Numbered from the stretch's first letter, positions 1-12,750 are shown. The stretch is 64,000 nt of DNA from Haematobia irritans (GCF_050003625.1 NC_134397.1:265664070-265728069); one strand, 5' to 3'. Numbers and translations are program-made. Notes: generated by a model not told the origin, from the sequence alone.

Positions 1-260
1 CTATAAATAATCGATGTATACCGGGATTGTCACTCCGTTTGTACTCCAACGAAGTATCGGTCCCTTAAGTTTTTTTCTGGATCGTGGTGAAATTCTAAAT
101 CGATCTAGCGATATCCGTCCGTCTGTTTAAATCATGCTAACTTTCGAACGAATCAAGCGATGGTGTTGCAAAAGGGCCATATCGGATTGGTACAGATAGC
201 CCCCATATACGAGTAAGTCAACTCAGATTTAACTTACATTTTCTTTTGGAAGAGCAAATT
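1..260 (+). mobile_element. Degenerate mini-me-like element, 5' part
   Basis: Positions 25-140 follow the order of the better copies at 54882 and 60450: a CACTCCGTTTGTA segment, then CTGGATCGTGGTGAAATTCT (the mini-me-type core), then GTCCGTCCGTCTG, then a segment starting ATCATGCTAAC. The copy is diverged and its left edge is at or near the window start. No coding potential. Assignment rests on order and similarity to the other copies in this window. Confidence 0.65.
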
Positions 261-1700
261 TAAAAAATCTGGGGATCGGACCCCAGATCCCCAGATTTTA
301 GATATGGTGAAAAAAAAAAAAATAGAGATACGGTTGGATTTTGTTTGTCTGTGAAAAATTTGGCTAATTTATTAATTTTTTTTTCTTCTTGCAACTATTA
401 CTTTTTTCCCAAAGTGTTTATTATCCATATTGTAGAACCGGATATCATTAACACCTTTATATCACATCAACTATTAACTAAACCATTTCCTGGATAATTT
501 TCAATTAATTATTATCCGAAATATTTTCCAATAAAAATCACCTTTTTCGGGTTTTCTAAAAAAATTATCTAAATTCTATACGCATAATTAATTCCCTTCC
601 ATCTTGACAATTGTTACAGATGGATGGATGCCTTCCACTAATGTGGCGCTTGTAATCCAAAGTATTCGTATGTCTGTCTGTCCGGTACATTTAAATGAAA
701 TTTTTCTAAAGAATGTTTCCTAATAGTGTGACTGCCACACACATTTATTAGAATTATGCTCCAATTACAAAAGCAATGTGTTTTTGTAAAAACCGCAACG
801 AATTTCGGAAATGTGTAGCATTCCTCCTTCTTGTTCTCCTCGGAATTTGTATTCATTCTTTCTGGGATGTGGGGTAACTCTTGCATCCATCTAGAGCAGA
901 AGATATTCGATACCTAATGTTTCAATAGACTAGTTGCCGCTTCAAGGATCGTTAGTGGCAGACAAGTTGGGCGCAGCCGAAACATTTTAATTCTGTGAAG
1001 CAACAGACTATTGTACACCTCCCCCTTCTCCTCCAGCACCTAATTCTATTCGATCGATGGTATCGCTCTTGCCATCCTATGATCCATAATTCGTTTAATG
1101 ATTATCGCCCCTGAAGAAGGAGGGAGGTGCATGTATTGGTCGGTGTAATAGATGTTGCATGTTGCAAGTAGCTGTCATTTCTAACACATGTTTTGACCGC
1201 ATCAATAAATCATCGATTGCTGTCAGTTTTAGTAGGATGTTCGGGAGTTGTGTTACCGATTGGGAAATGTATACATCATCCTGTAGCAAATGGCCATTGT
1301 TGAAATTATTCTTACCAAATATTTTTTTTTCACTCGAAACACTTAGGAAATATTCAATTTTATCATATAATAGCTACATCAATGTAGTATTGGCATCGAG
1401 TGAGTCTATTCTAGTACAGCTTTCGATTTATTTGATGGGAAAAAAAATATATTTAGCAACAAGCAAACTAAAAATCTAATGGGGAAAATGTAAGAAAAGT
1501 GCAATGTAAAATGGAATGAATATTAGAAGAATTAAACGTTGGGTTCATATAAAGAGAACATTTTTGGATTTACTTCTTGCAGCGCTAGATTTAGAATTTA
1601 ATTCAATTTTCGTACGAAGTATTTCATTTTTTAAATAACACAGATTACTTGTTTTTGTAGATATAAGTTTTCAAATAGTCACATCGGGAAAACAATGTTT
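261..1700. other. No recognisable gene or repeat
   Basis: AT-rich sequence with only short random open frames on both strands. Two 11-base GGATC/CAGATC-type segments near 270-295 form a small inverted repeat (ATCTGGGGATC and GATCCCCAGAT). Nothing here could be assigned to a gene or to one of the repeat families in the window. Confidence 0.5.
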
Positions 1701-1704
1701 ATAC

Positions 1705-1815
1705 CAGGGATTCGGAGCGGAGCAAGCCCTTTTTTGGCCGAAGCGGAGCGGGAGCGATATTTTTAAAAGCCGGAGCGGAGCGTTTTGCAAAAGAAAAACC
1801 ACTACGCTCCGAAAA
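1705..1815. repeat. GAGCGGAGCG-rich fragment
   Basis: A GC-rich island about 110 bp long in an AT-rich setting. It has GGAGCGGAGC near 1713, GCGGAGCGGGAGCG near 1743, GGAGCGGAGCG near 1772, and the inverse ACGCTCCG near 1804. Direct and inverted copies of one 6-mer in so short a space suggest the end of a small foldback element. No second copy was seen in the window, so the family is unidentified. Confidence 0.4.
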
Positions 1816-1859
1816 ATAAATTTTAGTTTTAATCGAATGCTATGATATATTCTTTTTAT

Positions 1860-2315
1860 TTCGTTTGCTCAGGTATACATTTTGTATAAAGAGTACAATT
1901 GATAATGTGGTAATATGGCCAAATTTGGTTGAAATCGGTTCAAATTTAGATATAGTTCCAATATATATCCTTCGCTCGATATCCACCTATATGGCCCCGG
2001 AAACCGGAGTTTTAGATTATTATACTTTTGCACAAGGAGTACATTTGGCACTATCGTAAAGTGTGCCAAGTTTGGTTGAAATCGGTTCAGATTTAGATAC
2101 ATCATCGCATATATATCTTTCGCCCGATTTACACCCATATGATCACAAAGCAAAAAGTTGGACTCCGATTTACATGAAGTTTTGTGCAAGGAGTAGAACT
2201 AATATTCATATTATGCATGCAAATTTGATTGACATCGGTTCAGATTTATATATAGCTCGATTTAAATTCATATGATCACGGAGACCAAAGAATCACTCCA
2301 AATATTTTGAAATTG
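1860..2315 (+). mobile_element. Degenerate mini-me-like repeat region
   Basis: Contains two to three decayed units of the pattern TTTGGTTGAAATCGGTTCAG, then a TTTAGATATA/ATATATC segment, then CTTTCGCCCGATTTACAC, as in the cleaner copy at 13547-14985. No terminal hairpin or 3' palindrome was seen. MITE-A begins directly after it at 2318. Confidence 0.6.
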
Positions 2316-2317
2316 TG

Positions 2318-2975
2318 CACTGAAAAAAATATTGTCGTGAGGTCAAAGATTTCATGTCTTTAAAATACGAATACAAATTTTGTTTAGCATAGAAGACGCA
2401 TTTCTCTAAAATAAAGTTATATTCCTTGTCCAAAAGTCGATAAACTTTTCAGTGAAGTCGTATTGTCCTCATAATTAAGTGATTTGACTTAAAAATGGGT
2501 ATCTTAAGATGAAAGAAAAAATTTATAGGTTAAGGTCAACTTGACTTTAATAATTCAGAAAAATTCTTTAAATTTAATGAAATTGTCTTTAAATTTGTTG
2601 TCTTTTCGCATCTTGACTACAAAGAAAAAAATCGTTCAAATATAGGACATGTTTTTCAAAACTTTATTTTAAAGAAGTTTTTTACTTCAAACATAGCATA
2701 ATTTCTACTGGAAGTCGAGTCCCAATTTGGAAAATAAAGTTGCCGTTAACTCGTTTTTAAAGGACTTTGATAGCACATGAAGAAAAAAAGCTGAGAAAGC
2801 GAAAAATTAAAATTTGCTTCCTAGAAGCAAGTACACAAAAACCTAAATTTAAAAGAGAATTGTGTCTTATAAGTATCCCTACTTGTATTCTCCACTTCTT
2901 TGGCTCGGAATCAATACCAAATTTTTTAAAGTAAAGACAAAATCTTTGGAACCGAGTATGCTTTTTTTTTCAGTG
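2318..2975 (+). mobile_element. MITE-A copy 1 (CACTGAAAAAA ends)
   Basis: A 658-bp non-coding element with inverted ends CACTGAAAAAAA and TTTTTTTTCAGTG. It shares its interior with copies at 3372, 18350, 31131, 50041 and 60263. Landmarks are AAGATTTCATGTC near the left end, GTCAACTTGACTTTA, GACATGTTTTTCAA, and a GAATCAATACCAA segment near the right end. Several copies are flanked by TA, which fits a Tc1/mariner-type MITE; here the flanks are TG. No transposase. The name MITE-A is local to this annotation. Confidence 0.85.
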
Positions 2976-3371
2976 TGCATAGAGAGCACAATTAATATTT
3001 TAGAAAAGTTGATCAAAATCGGTTTAGATAGAGACAAATCCCCCATATATAATCTTTCATAAGGCCAAAATACACACATTTTCATTTTAAAATCTCCACT
3101 GCTAAGATCAGATTTTCCCATGCTTCTAATACGTATCTATCTACCGATAAATCATAATTGCACATCTAACCGATAATAACCATTTTCAGCACACATCTCT
3201 ATGGTCCTAAAATACCTCTAGATTTCTAATTTCAGACGAATTGGTTTTCGGTTTTTATTAGCCCAAGATCCCAAATCGGGACGTCGGTTTATATGGGGAC
3301 TATATCGAAAACTTGGACCGGTATGGCCCATCGTCGAACTTGACTTGCCTGGAAATAAAAAACCGAACCTA
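2976..3371. mobile_element. Decayed mini-me-like fragments between two MITE-A copies
   Basis: 2985-3060 has a GTTGATCAAAATCGGTTTAG segment followed by CCCCATATATAATCTTTC, and 3235-3355 has TTTATATGGGGACTATATC followed by GGACCGGTATGGCCCATCG. Both are typical of the internal units of the mini-me-like families. Neither end is preserved. Confidence 0.5.
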
Positions 3372-4021
3372 CACTGAAAAAAATATTGTCGTGAGACCAA
3401 AGATTTCATGTCCTTAATGTACGAATGCAATTTTTGCTTAGCATAGAAGACGCATTTCTCTAATATAAAGTTTTTTTCCTTATCCAAATGTCGAGAAACT
3501 CTTCAATGAAGTCGTATTGTCCTTATAATTAAGTGATTTGACTTAAAAATGATACATTACATGACAGAAAAAAATTTTGGGCTAAGGTCAACTTGACTTT
3601 AAAAATTCATAAAAATTCTTTAAGATTATTGAAATTGTCTTTAATTTGGCTTTCTTGTTGCATCCTGGTGCAACAGCAAAAAATCGTTCAAATATAGGAT
3701 ATGTTTTTCAACACTTTGTTTTAAAGACTTTTTTACTTGTAACATATTATAATTTCTACTGGAAGTTGAGTCTTAATTTGGAAAATAAAGTTGTAGTTAA
3801 CTCGTTTTTAAAGGACTTTGATAGCATATGAAGAAAAAAGCTGAAAAAAGCGAAAATTAAAATTTGTTTCTTAGAAGCAAGTACATAAAACCCAAATTTA
3901 AAAGAGAATTGTCTTAAAAGTGTCCTTACTTGTATTCTCCGCTTCTTTGGCTCTGAATCAATACCAACATTTTTAGAGTAAAGACATAATCTTTGGAACT
4001 AGGCATGTTTTTTTTTCAGTG
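3372..4021 (+). mobile_element. MITE-A copy 2
   Basis: About 650 bp with ends CACTGAAAAAAA and TTTTTTTTCAGTG, flanked by TA on both sides (CCTA before the left end, TAATG after the right end), consistent with a TA target duplication. The interior matches copy 1 closely and in the same direction. The right end and about 60 bp beyond it are repeated once at 4071-4132, a local tandem duplication of about 71 bp. Confidence 0.87.
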
Positions 4022-5085
4022 TAATGTTCATAAATATTCTATAGAAATAAAATTTCTATAAAAGTTTCTATAGGCATGTTTTTTTCAGTGTAATGATCAT
4101 AAATATTCTATAGAAATAAAATTTCTATAAAAAGAAATAAAATTTTGACAAATTTTCTACAGAAATAAAATTTAAACAAAATTTTCTATATAAATAAAAG
4201 TTAGGCAAAATTTTCTATAGAAATAAAATTTTGACAAAATTTTCTATACAAATAACATTTTTACAAAATTTTCTATAGAAATAAAATTTTGACAAAATTT
4301 TCTATAGAAATATAATGTTGACAAAATTTCCTATAAAAATTAAATTTTTGGCAAAACTTTCTATAGAAATAAAATTTTGACAAAATTTTCTATAGAAATA
4401 AAATTTTGACAAAATTTGCTATAGAAATAAAATTTTGACAAAATTTGCTATAGAAATAAAATTTTGACAAAATTTTCTATACAAATAAAATTTTTACAAA
4501 ATTTTCTATAGAAATAAAATTTTGACAAAATTTTCTATAGAAATAAAATTTTGACAAAATTTTCTATAGAAATACAATTTTGACAAAATTTCCTATAGAA
4601 ATAAAATTTTGACAAAATTTTCTATAGAAATAAAATTTCTATAAAATTTTCTATAGAAATAAAATTTTAACAAAATTTTCTATAGAAATAAAATTTCTAT
4701 AAAATTTTCTATAGAAATAAAATTTTGACAAAATTTTCTATAGAAATAAAATTTTGACAAAATTTCCTATAGAAATAAAATTTTGACAAAATTTCCTATA
4801 GAAATAAAATTTTGACAAAATTTCCTATAGAAATAAAATTTTGACAAAATTTCATATAGAAATAAAATTTTGACAAAATTTTCTATAGAAATAAAATTTT
4901 GACAAAATTTTCTACAGAAATAAAATTTTAACAGAATTTTCTATAGAAATAATATATTGACAACATTTTCTACAGAAATAAAATTTCGACAAAATTTTCT
5001 ATTGAAATAAAATTTGACAAAATAAGATGTTTTTGTTTGGTAGAATTTTCTCCAATTATTTATTGCTCGAGTGGCAACCATGGTA
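4022..5085 (+). repeat. 29-bp minisatellite array 1 with TIR-like right flank
   Basis: More than 30 imperfect copies of a 29-bp unit built of ATAAAATTTTGACAAAA and TTTTCTATAGAA; spacing measured at 4390 and 4419 is exactly 29 bp. The unit contains the 12-bp palindrome TTTCTATAGAAA. The array ends near 5022. It is followed by a TTTGGTAGAATTTTC segment and GTGGCAACCATGG (5074-5086), the inverse of CCACGGTTGCCAC at the left edge of the array at 19456. So the array appears to be the interior of a TIR-bounded element whose left end was lost here. Confidence 0.85.
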
Positions 5086-5686
5086 ATTAACCACTAACGG
5101 ACCTATCACAGGACTGGTACCAGTGCTTCAGTTTGCCGCTATTTTTAAATTTCCATATATTTTTTTGATTTCTATTTATAAATTTCTGAAATAAAATGAG
5201 CAGAATTATCAATTGTTCAAAATATTCCAAAAGTTTTTCCTCTTTGGTCTATGGGGTAGTCTATTAAGTTGTCACCAGAATTGGCCTTTGGTAAGAGTCC
5301 TATCTTAAAGTGTAAATTTACCTCGTCAATGGTAAACCCAAGTTAAAGAGTCCGGATCATTCCATATGTTTTGGAGAGAATTAGAACTGATCCATGTAAA
5401 CCAGGTGCTAGTCTTGTACCGATCCTGTGGTTGTTTCATTTTCCGTAGGGATCGGATAAAAAATAACATTAATATGACCAAATTTCGGGTGATGCATACA
5501 TATGGGAGATATACCAAAATTTTAACGGATTTATATGATTTTGTTCTGATTTGAGATTATTTGTCAAATTTGAAGACGATGGAGGCTTCTGCCAAAACTA
5601 CCCATTAAAAATGTCTGTCCGCAGATGGACTCAGTAAACGCAATCTTTCTTGAAGGCATATTTTTCTGCAGTCCAAGGTGATTGTA
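5086..5686. other. Mostly unassigned; weak mini-me-like similarity
   Basis: No gene seen. 5440-5640 carries a weak version of the mini-me-like unit (ACATATGGGAGATATACC, then GTCTGTCCGCAGATGGACTCAG in degraded form). It is too diverged to bound. Confidence 0.35.
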
Positions 5687-6480
5687 CACTGAAAATAAAG
5701 TTTATTTTGGTATTGATCCCGAGTCAAAGGAGAATTGAAGTAAGGGTACATTAACGACACAATTATCTTTTAAATTTCAGTTTTGGATGCTTGATGCAAG
5801 ACAGACGAATTTATTCGTGTCCTTGAAAAGCGTGCTACGCCAACTTGATTTTCAAAATTCTGTCTCCAAGTTTCAAGTAAAACATACTTTTAAAATAAAA
5901 TGTTAAATTTGAAAGCTTTTAGCTTTGTGGTCAAGATAAAAAATCCAACAAATTTCAAAACTACACGCAGAGAAGGAATATGATCACCTCAACCATGTTT
6001 CGAGGGCAAAATGTTATTTTTGGACGGTGACCATGGAACATTTTTGCCGCAGAAATGTTGTTTTCTCGGCAAACATATACATGGTTGCCGAAGTTCGACA
6101 TATGCTTTTTCAGAAAATAACATGGTTGATGCAAACATGTTACATGTTCTCCGCCCAAAAATAACATTTTGCTCTCGAAACAGGGTTGAGGTGATCATAT
6201 TCTTTCTCTGGGTGTATTTCATAAGTTTTAAAGAATTCTTCAGAATTATTAAAACCAAGTTGACTTAAGCCCAACCAACCATTTATTTATTTTTTTTTTT
6301 GTTTTTTTTTTCATGTAAAGATATCCATTTTTAAGTCAAATGACTTAACTTTAAATACAAAACGACTTCACTGCTAAATTTATTGACTTTTGGGTAAGGA
6401 AAAAACTTTTTATCAGAGAAATGCTTCTTCTATGCTATTTTAAAGACAATAAATCTTTGGTCCCTCAAGATTTTTTCAAG
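5687..6480 (-). mobile_element. MITE-A copy 3, reverse, with MITE-C inside
   Basis: Left end CACTGAAAATAAAG, then TTGGTATTGATCCCGAG, then the rest of the MITE-A interior in reverse order, ending near 6480 with a decayed terminus. It is interrupted at 5964-6214 by a palindromic MITE-C. Aligning both flanks to an uninterrupted MITE-A (50400-50470) rejoins the sequence at a TA, so MITE-C is the younger insertion. Confidence 0.75.
5964..6214. mobile_element. MITE-C copy 1, near-perfect foldback
   Basis: 251 bp flanked by TA on both sides. Ends are CACGCAGAGAAGGAATATGA and the inverse TCATATTCTTTCTCTGGGTG. The inverted repeat runs through most of the element, so the two strands translate to very similar 68-residue peptides; that is a result of the palindrome, not evidence of coding. 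A second copy is at 34890-35139. TA flanks suggest mobilisation by a Tc1/mariner-type transposase (inference). Confidence 0.88.
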
Positions 6481-7480
6481 GATATCGCTATCCATTTTAG
6501 GTTATAAAAAGATCGGTTTTATTAAAATTAAACAATACTTGAAATTCCTCCATACAACGCTTAGCAGAGAGTATGCACTAGTAAGTGATTTTCTCTACCC
6601 ACAACCTTATTGTAGACTAAGCGACAAATCATTTACACTTAATTTAGAAAAACGACCATTAAATCAAGACAATTACAGAACATTTTGAAAAAACGTATTA
6701 TCATCACCATCATTATCACCAACGCCATCAACACCCGGAGAAACCATTTTGCCAAAGCAAATTCAATTTAATTTTCACATAAGAATGAAGCTCAATGCTG
6801 CTACTTAAATGGTGGTTGATGAGGACGATGATGGCGGTGGTGATGTTTACCAAAATTTAAATCCATTTAATTTCACTTGGTGTAAATCAAGTTTAAAATT
6901 TGAAATTCATCGTCACTTTAGTTAAATCTCTAATGAGTCTCGAATATATATAGCTCACATTGGAATTTGTGTAAATGGCGAGTGAGAGGTTCAATGAGAA
7001 CAATTAAAAGAAGTGGCCATGATATTGCTACTGCAATAACTCAAACAACCTCAACGAGGGGATGATTTTATATGAACGCAATGATTTTAATTAGCCACAG
7101 CTCTAAAGGACATTCTGAAAATGCAATTGGTTGAATCTATGAAAAGGTGCAAAATAGCAGACATTGTCATTTATTCTCAGCTATTGAATCAAACAGAGGT
7201 AGACATATAGGGAGAGCATCACAAATGACTATAAATATTTTCACAATTAACAAATATTAAAAAATCATTTCAAAAGGCAATTGAAAATATAAGGGTGCAG
7301 AATCTTATGAACTGAACGATGAACTGATACGAGGGTAGATATTAGAATTTGGTTTGTTCACGTAAACACTGAGGAGCAGTGTTCAAGTTGTGCCACTTTA
7401 GTAGACAATTTGCGACTTTTTTTAAGCGTTAGCATGTGTCTAAAGGGTACACCTTGAACCACATATTGGTCTGGGTATAA
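6481..7480. other. No recognisable gene or repeat
   Basis: About 1 kb of apparently single-copy AT-rich sequence, with ATCACCATCATTATCACC and GATGATGGCGGTGGTGATG near 6700-6845 forming a loose inverted triplet repeat. No open frame of interest, no splice-framed exon that I could recognise. Confidence 0.5.
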
Positions 7481-7483
7481 TTA

Positions 7484-7800
<317 letters not shown>

Positions 7801-7805
7801 CTTAG

Positions 7806-8865
7806 GATAGAATTTTGACTAAATTTTCTATAGAAATAAAATTTTGACAAAATTTTCTATAGAAAAAAGGTTGATAAAATTTTCTATAGAAATAAAATTT
7901 TGACAAAATTTTCTATAGAAAAAAGCTTGATAAAATTTTCTATAGAAATAAAATTTTGACAAAATTTTCTATAGAAATAAAAAATGACGAAATTTTCTAT
8001 AAAAATAAAATTTTCTATAGAAATAAAATTTTGAAAATTTTCTATGGAAATAAAATATTGACAAACTTTTCTCTAGAATTAAAATTTGACAACATTTGCT
8101 ATTGAAGTAAAATCTTGACAACATTTTCTATGGAAATAAAATTTTGACAAAATTTTCTATGGAAATAAAATTTTGACAAAATTTTCTATAGAAATAAAAT
8201 GTTGACAAAATTTTCTGTAGAAATAAAATTTTGACAAAATTTTCTATAGAAATACAATTTTGACAAAATTTTCTATAGAAATAAAATTTTCTATAGAAAT
8301 AAAATTTTGATAAAATTGTCAATAGAAATAAAATTTTGACAAAATTTTCTATGGAAATAAAATTTTGGCAAAAAATTTTTGAAAAGTTTAGAAATAAAAT
8401 TTGGACAAAATTTTCTACAGAAATAAAATTTAGACTAAATTTTCTATAGAAATAAAGTTTTGACAAAATTTTTTATAGAGACACAACTTTGACAAAATTT
8501 TCTATAAAAATAAAATTTTGACAAAATTTTCTATAAAAATAAAATTTTGACAAAATTTTCTATGGAAATAGGATGTTGACAAAATTTAGTATAGCAATAA
8601 AATTTTGACAAAATTTTCTATGGAAATAAAATTTTGACAAAAGAAAATGTTGACAAAATTTTCTATAAAAATAAAATTTTGACAAAATTTAGTATAGCAA
8701 TAAAACTTTGATAAAATTTTCTATGGAAATAAAATTTTGACAAAATTTAGTATAGCAATAAAATTTCGATAAAATTTTCTATGGAAATAAAATTGTGACA
8801 AAATTTTCCATAGAAATAAAATTTTGAAAAATTTTTTTATAAAAATAAAATTTTGAAAAAAAATA
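7806..8865 (+). repeat. 29-bp minisatellite array 2
   Basis: About 1.06 kb of imperfect units (ATAAAATTTTGACAAAA with TTTTCTATAGAA), including shorter variants and a subset with TTTAGTATAGCAATAAAA at 8585-8765. Neither end shows the TIR-like flank seen at 19456. It lies between two mini-me-like fragments that each carry a long (AT)n. Confidence 0.85.
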
Positions 8866-8879
8866 CGTATGGATGTGAT

Positions 8880-9300
<421 letters not shown>

Positions 9301-10461
9301 AGACTTTTTGTATCACTTTTTGAAATTATTAAACATAACACTTCTGTGGACGATGATTTTCTATCAAGATGATTTTTTGATTTTCACTCAGATTGAGCCA
9401 CTCAGTTTTTCACTATTTTTCATGTTTAGCAAATTTAAAAGGTCAAACACAGAGATTTAAAATTACACCTTTTGTTGGAAATTTTTTACGAATAACTTTA
9501 CGAGATATCGAACGAAAATTTCCAACTAGCCAATATTTTAACTTGGAAATTCATAAATGATTTGGGGAATTTAAAAAAATATTGCAGAAATTTTCATACT
9601 GAATTTTGGGGAATTTTTCACCTATTACGCATTTGGGGCATTTTTCAGGGAGCCTATATTTGATCCAAATACATACCATTTTTGATAACGTCATGTTTTT
9701 AATCTGAACAAATATCCTTAATTTTATTCTACGTTTTCAATCCTCCCTCGTTACCACTGCATCATAAGTTGCTGCTGTGTGAATGCCAACAAACACAGCA
9801 TGATCAGTTTTTGCCATTAAAATGATCCTGGTGCAAAAACACAAAACTCCACACAATAGAAATGAGGACAATACAAATGTTCATTTTGAATAGACATTCA
9901 AACAACAACAGGAAGACATATGTAAGGATCTTGAATATTTGTCCCATCACTACCACTTGAAAAGCCACTTCAGATAAACAAGGCAAACATGATGCCGTTT
10001 GTTCATCCACAAATTTAATAGACTCACTGGTAATGGCAGTATGGAAAAGGCACAAGGACACAATATAGCGATAACAATAAACACTAGGATAATGTCAATG
10101 GAGTATAATAGTGGTGGTGAAATCTATTGGTTACTGCTACAGCATCATAAGCAGGAGCTACGAGTATATGGCGGCAGTTAATAAAAATGATAATAATGAC
10201 TATTCCTTGTAATATCAAATAAATGTGTAATAAATTAACTTTCTGCATCCAAAACTGTGACCATGTGATATTTTTTCACGCACTCAGACAAGGGAACATA
10301 CACTAAAAAAAATATCGCTTATTTAATGAGATTTTTTTTGAAAAGAAAAACTTCGGATCTTTATACCAACATTTAAAGGACTACCTCATAATGCATAGAA
10401 TTGCTCTTAAGCACAGTTTGATAATTGACATGGGGAATCCCCTCTCCTTCCATATATAGAA
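9301..10461. other. No recognisable gene or repeat
   Basis: AT-rich, apparently single-copy. 9725-10250 is less AT-biased than its surroundings and has no repeat similarity within the window, so it is a candidate for conserved non-coding DNA, but nothing in it identifies a function. Confidence 0.45.
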
Positions 10462-11650
10462 ACAAGTAAGGAAAGTCTAAAGTCGGGCGGGGCCGACTAT
10501 ATTATACCCTGCACCACTTTGTAGATCTAAATTTTCGATACCATATCACATCCGTCAAATGTGTTGGGGGCTATATATAAAGGTTTGTCCCAAATACATA
10601 CATTTAAATATCACTCGATCTGGACAGAATTTGATAGACTTCTACAAAATCTATAGACTCAAAATTTAAGTCGGCTAATGCACTAGGGTGGAACACAATG
10701 TTAGTAAAAAACTTCGCAAAAGTTTATTTATGATTTATCGCCCGACATATATGTATTAGAAGTTTAGGAAAATTAGAGTCATTTTTACAACTTTTTGACA
10801 AAGCAGTGGCGATTTTACAAGGAAATTGTTGGTATTTTGACCATTATTGTCGAAATCAGAAAAACATATATATGGGAGCTATATCTAAATCTGAACCGAT
10901 TTCAACCAAATTTGGCACGCATAGCAACAATGCTAATTCTACTCTCTGTGCAAAATTTCAACTAAATCGGAGTTAAAAATTGTTCTCTGTGGTCATATGA
11001 GTGTAAATCGGGCGAAAGCTATATATGGGAGATATATCCAAATCTGAACCGATTTCAACCAAATTTGGCACGCATAGTTACAATGCTAATTCTACTCCCT
11101 GTGCAAAATTTCAACCAAATCGGAGTTAAAAATTGGTCTCTGTGGGCAAATGAGTGTAAATCGGGCGAAAGCTATATATGCGAGCTATATCTAAATCTGA
11201 ACCGATTTGGTTGATATTTTGCAAGTTTTTCGAGACCCATAAAATATTCGGATGTACGGAATTTGAGGAAGATCGGTTGATATACACGCCAATTATGACC
11301 AGATCGGTGAAAAATATATATGGCAGCTATATCTAAATCTGAACCGATTTTTTCCAAAATCAATAGGGATTGTCTTTGAGCCGAAACAGGAACCTTTACC
11401 AAATTTTAGGACAATCGGACTAAAACTGCGAGCTGTACTTTGCACACAAAAATACATCAACAGACAGACAGACAGACAGACGGAAAGACGGACAGACAGA
11501 CAGACGGACATCGCTAAATCGACTCAGAATTTAATTCTAAGCCGATCCGTATACTAAAAGGTTGGTCTATGATTACTCCTTCTTGGCGTTACATACAAAT
11601 GCACAAACTTATTATACCCTGTACCACAGTAGTGGTGAAGGGTATAAAAA
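10462..11650 (-). mobile_element. Mini-me/Helentron-like element H2, copy 1
   Basis: Complete-looking and non-coding. The left (3') end is ACAAGTAAGGAAAG, then the palindrome GTCGGGCGGGGCCGAC, then TATACCCTGCACCAC. The interior has units with TTCAACCAAATTTGG at 10901 and 11054, exactly 153 bp apart. Next are a (GACR)n tract (11460-11508), the core CGACTCAGAATTTAATTCTA, and the right (5') hairpin TATACCCTGTACCACAGTAG paired with GTGGTGAAGGGTATA. The order microsatellite, core, (GTCY)n matches mini-me/DINE-1 elements, which are treated as non-autonomous Helentron relatives (family knowledge). Membership is inferred. Confidence 0.8.
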
Positions 11651-11737
11651 GACCTGAAGAAATACCACTATATTCGATGCACTACTAACATCGGTTGAGA
11701 AATTTTTTAATTGAACCCGATCAAGATACAAATACTA

Positions 11738-12240
11738 CACAGAAAAAATTCCCGTAGTTAAACTAACGTTAAATGAAACTTATTTTTATTGGAAAAAAAT
11801 TATTTGCTTGTAATTAAATTTTATTATTTTTATCGAAATTTTCCACAGCTTAATGAAATCTTACTTTTTTTTAAGTATGTATCAAAAATTTTATGAACTA
11901 AACGTGAGTATAAAGTTCAATGACCGTACACATAAGTTCAATATGAACTAAAACAAATGATAATTTTCGTACGATTCCCAAAAATAGTAAGAATGAAGTA
12001 CTGTATGGTTAAAATGGTCATGATTTGACGCCAATGATTTTCTTCTTTACTTTTAGTTAATTTTTTCTTCTATGAGATGTTGTAATTTCGTGAACTGCAG
12101 TTAAAAAGTACAACAGGGCATTAAAATTTCCTGGTTTAAACAACGCTTTGTGGAAATCTCAAAATATGGAGTAAAATTTAGTTCAATTTTCGTGCGTGGT
12201 AGTTCATTCTTCGTATAAAAGAGTTCACTTTTTTTCGGTG
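11738..12240 (+). mobile_element. MITE-D copy 1 (CACAGAAAAAA ends)
   Basis: 503 bp flanked by TA. Left end CACAGAAAAAATTCCCGTAG, right end AAGAGTTCACTTTTTTTCGG followed by TG. The interior (ATAAGTTCAATATGAACTAA, GTACGATTCCCAAAAATA, AAAATGGTCATGATTTGACG) recurs inverted at 54262-54546 and 63130-63345. No coding frame. TA flanks fit a Tc1/mariner-type MITE. Confidence 0.75.
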
Positions 12241-12354
12241 TACATTGAAAAATATTAACCTAACATTAAAGATAAATTGTAGGATACGGAATTTCAAAAT
12301 TTATTTAAAATAAAGAATTTTTTCTTAAATTAAAATTAATAATTTTTGTTTCCT

Positions 12355-12700
12355 CACTCAAAAAAAGTTTACTTGGATCCAAAGATTTTGACCTTCCCTT
12401 AAGGATTTTGGTATTGATTCCGAGCCAATGATGCGGCTTCTTTAAAATAAAGAAATTTTTTAGCGACCTGTCTGGCTTTAAATCTAGGACCAATAAAATT
12501 AAAATTGGGATACAGATCTCAAATATCAAATTTTCATTCTCTTTCGCGGTTTATTAATAAAGGTACTCACGTACAAAGAAATTCCAATTTAAAAATCCAA
12601 ATTATAACGGATACTTCAAAGTAAAAAATGTTTTCGTAATTCCAAAAAAGAACTTTAAACCAAAGACGCTAAATAAAAAATCATAAAATACTCGTACCAC
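12355..12700 (+). mobile_element. MITE-B copy 1, right end missing
   Basis: Begins CACTCAAAAAAAGTTTACTT, then GGATCCAAAGATTTTG and TTGGTATTGATTCCGAGCC, a segment related to MITE-A. It continues to ACCAAAGACGCTAAATAAAA and stops before the other terminus. This copy is useful as the uninterrupted reference for 12400-12610: it shows what the MITE-B at 37915-43657 looked like before two later insertions. Confidence 0.8.
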
Positions 12701-12750
12701 TCAAATTTCGACCTCATCCCTCTAGACTGTTATAAATATCAAGTACATGT

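Noticed and set aside
4022..5022. Possible CRISPR array because of about 29-bp repeats
   Set aside because: Units are directly adjacent with no unique spacers, there are no cas genes, and the DNA is eukaryotic.
8128..8466. Frames rich in KFYFYRKFCQNFISIENFVK-type sequence here and at 20157-20984, 44364-49239 and elsewhere
   Set aside because: The 29-bp unit is free of stops in all three frames of one strand, so these peptides are artefacts of the minisatellite.
11293..11511. Minus-strand frame starting MSVCLSVRLSVCLSVC
   Set aside because: The N-terminus is the translated (GTCY)n tract of a mini-me-like element.
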